Of a DNA stretch of 7,162 bases, positions 5,926 through 7,162 are shown in pieces (the first letter of the stretch is position 1; each line of letters begins with the position of its first letter). Source of the stretch: an uncultured Clostridia bacterium (lineage in GTDB: Bacteria > Bacillota > Clostridia > Christensenellales > Pumilibacteraceae); assembly GCA_947627075.1 (NCBI GenBank), contig CANQUR010000081.1:1-7162 (forward strand). The letters are read 5' to 3'. The position numbers and the translations under genes are program-made. The notes below the pieces were generated by a model. It did not search any database. It was not told the origin of the DNA and worked only from the letters and a program-made list of their open reading frames with translations.

Positions 5926-6756
5926 ATGAATGTTTTGGAAGCTTTTATTATAGGTATCGTTCAAGGCTTGACGGAATTTTTGCCCATATCGAGTAGCGGT
6001 CATATTTTGCTTGTAGAGCGCATTATGGGAGTGCAAAGCGAATTGAGTTTTACTCTTGTGCTTCATCTTGCGACACTAATTGCCGTAGTGATAGTCATGC
6101 GAAAGCGAATTTACGATACAATACGCGCGCCCAAAAAGTGGTTGCCGTTGATTTTGGCGACCATATTTTCAGCCCTTGTGGTCTTTGCTTTGGGCGACCT
6201 TATAGAGCCCATGATGAGCGGAAGTTTTCTTGCCATTTGCTTTCTTATTACCGCGATAATGCTACTTGTAAGCGGTTTTATTAAGCCAAAGAAAAAGGAA
6301 GTAAATACCTTCGACGCCGTGATCATAGGCATAGTTCAAGGGCTTGCCGTGATCCCCGGCATTTCGCGAAGCGGCTCGACGGTTTCGACCGCAGTCATGC
6401 TCGGCAACGAAAAAGAAGAATCGGTATCGTTCAGCTTTTTGCTCTCGATCCCCATAATAATTGCCTCTGCCGCAATCGACTTATTGACCGAAGGAATATC
6501 GTCGGTGCCGTTTTTGCCGCTTTTGACGGGCTTTATCGCCGCGTTTTTTAGCGGATTATTTGCAGTCAAATTCATGTTGAAGGTAACGCGAAGTTATGAC
6601 GGATTTGCCGTCTATCTCGCCGCGCTTTCCGCCTTTGCCTCTGCCGATTCGGTATCCGCAAGAGCCGCTTCCTCCGCCGCGATCCGGTCCGCTTCCGCTT
6701 CATCCTCGTCCGGGATCCGTTCCGCGTCGGTCAGGAACTCGTGGTCCACGATGTAG
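5926..6756 (+). CDS. uppP: Undecaprenyl-diphosphatase UppP (BacA), C terminus replaced at a junction
   Basis: UppP is a membrane enzyme that dephosphorylates undecaprenyl pyrophosphate to recycle the lipid carrier of cell-wall synthesis; overexpression gives bacitracin resistance. The start MNVLEAFIIGIVQGLTEFLPISSSGH is typical. Glu17 and His26 correspond to the E. coli Glu21 and His30; the other N-terminal acidic position is Gln13, a substitution I recall in many Firmicute members. The second active-site block is VIPGISRSGST at 143-152 with Arg148. Several hydrophobic membrane segments are visible. Family-like sequence runs to about Tyr230-Phe237. The following residues, rich in Ser, Ala and Arg up to the stop at 6754-6756, are antisense of the neighbouring gene and not a natural C terminus, so only the last membrane segment is damaged or lost. 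The start at 5926 is chosen from family resemblance; no good ribosome site is seen. An ATG at 5890 would add 12 residues. Confidence 0.85.
   Translation: MNVLEAFIIGIVQGLTEFLPISSSGHILLVERIMGVQSELSFTLVLHLATLIAVVIVMRKRIYDTIRAPKKWLPLILATIFSALVVFALGDLIEPMMSGSFLAICFLITAIMLLVSGFIKPKKKEVNTFDAVIIGIVQGLAVIPGISRSGSTVSTAVMLGNEKEESVSFSFLLSIPIIIASAAIDLLTEGISSVPFLPLLTGFIAAFFSGLFAVKFMLKVTRSYDGFAVYLAALSAFASADSVSARAASSAAIRSASASSSSGIRSASVRNSWSTM
6612..6660. other. Probable chimeric or recombination junction
   Basis: UppP-like sequence coming from the left stops making sense at about 6615-6636. The DUF5696-like frame coming from the right ends at a TAG (6612-6614) that lies within the uppP codons. GC and codon use change across this zone, with two 60-base lines counted by hand on the right (6721-6780 and 6901-6960) at about 62 percent GC. 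Around 6615-6645 both readings look plausible: a membrane segment YLAALSAFA on plus and an Ala/Glu linker AEAKAESAA on minus. Confidence 0.65.
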
Positions 6757-7162
6757 GAGGTCTGGAGGTCCTTGGTAGCGTCGTTCAGAGTGGTGTAGTA
6801 TCTCGCCACGTCTTCTTTCCAGATGTCGTATGCCACGGAGTAATACTTGCTCATGAGGTTGTCTTCCTTCAGACGGCTGGTGTTCTCATAGGAGAGGATG
6901 AACGACATGGTCGCGCCGTTCTCGATGGCCCGAAGGATGCTCTCGTTGACGTCGCCTTCCATATTGGTCGCGGTGCCGGTGAAGACCTTGGACCCGTGGA
7001 GGACGATGCCCATGAACGGGATGGTCTCGCTGGCTTTCACGAACCGGCTGGAGGTGAGGGACACGTCGGTGATGACGTCGGCGTACTGGATGGCGTAAGC
7101 GTTGCCGCCGGAGATCATCACGTTGGCGATGTCGTTGTCGATGTTCTGAAGGAGCTCCATGG
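6612..7162 (-). CDS. DUF5696-like protein, C-terminal fragment, truncated at both ends
   Basis: About 182 residues are visible. The frame is open at the right edge, and the ATG at 7158-7160 is probably internal, because DUF5696 proteins are much longer with this region near their C terminus. Family-like stretches are ISGGNAYAIQYADVITDV, IPFMGIVLHGSKVFTG, then NESILRAIENGATMSFILSYENTSRL, YDIWKEDVARYYTTLNDATKDLQ and IVDHEFL. The function of the family is not known to me; I infer an envelope-associated role only weakly. After about residue 150 comes an Asp/Glu/Ala-rich tail that looks like a linker, with the stop just past it. In the family a further beta-rich end would be expected, so the C terminus is likely cut at the junction. 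Third codon positions are almost all G or C (for example ACC AAG GAC CTC CAG), unlike the purine genes, which suggests a different source genome. Confidence 0.6.
   Translation of the reverse strand, partial: MELLQNIDNDIANVMISGGNAYAIQYADVITDVSLTSSRFVKASETIPFMGIVLHGSKVFTGTATNMEGDVNESILRAIENGATMSFILSYENTSRLKEDNLMSKYYSVAYDIWKEDVARYYTTLNDATKDLQTSYIVDHEFLTDAERIPDEDEAEADRIAAEEAALADTESAEAKAESAAR

Overview
The first 5.05 kb is a minus-strand run of purine biosynthesis genes. In transcription order (right to left) they are purE, purC, purF, purM, purN and purH, and purH leaves the window at base 1. The order, the very tight packing and the protein style (Fe-S and propeptide type PurF, a clostridial variant of class I PurE) point to a Clostridia-like Firmicute. 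The purine genes have moderate GC and mixed codon ends. I cannot name a genus.

Layout: (1) 1-5047, the purine operon. Three of its junctions are 4-base ATGA start/stop overlaps, and the other two gaps are 2 and 17 bases. A good sigma-A type promoter sits about 30 bases upstream of purE, leaving a leader too short for a riboswitch. (2) 5048-5925, a gene-free divergent region of 878 bases. It is dominated by two related fold-back repeat elements, each with terminal inverted repeats and a conserved cluster of nested stems, plus several separate hairpins. The ORFs that can be drawn through it are repeat translations, not genes. (3) From 5926 on the plus strand, uppP, undecaprenyl-diphosphatase. 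Its catalytic motifs are present, but family-like sequence stops near residue 230-237. (4) 6612-7162 on the minus strand, the C-terminal part of a DUF5696-like protein, with codon use and GC clearly different from the rest.

Together the purine genes cover the first step (PurF), the GAR transformylase step (PurN), AIR synthesis (PurM), the CAIR/SAICAR steps (PurE, PurC) and the last two steps to IMP (PurH). purD, purL, purK and purB are not in the window.

Two things deserve a second look. The fold-back elements at 5172-5774 keep their pairing in two copies while part of the sequence changes. The abrupt tail-to-tail junction near 6612-6660 fuses two truncated genes in opposite orientation and looks more like an assembly chimera or recombination scar than a natural gene pair.
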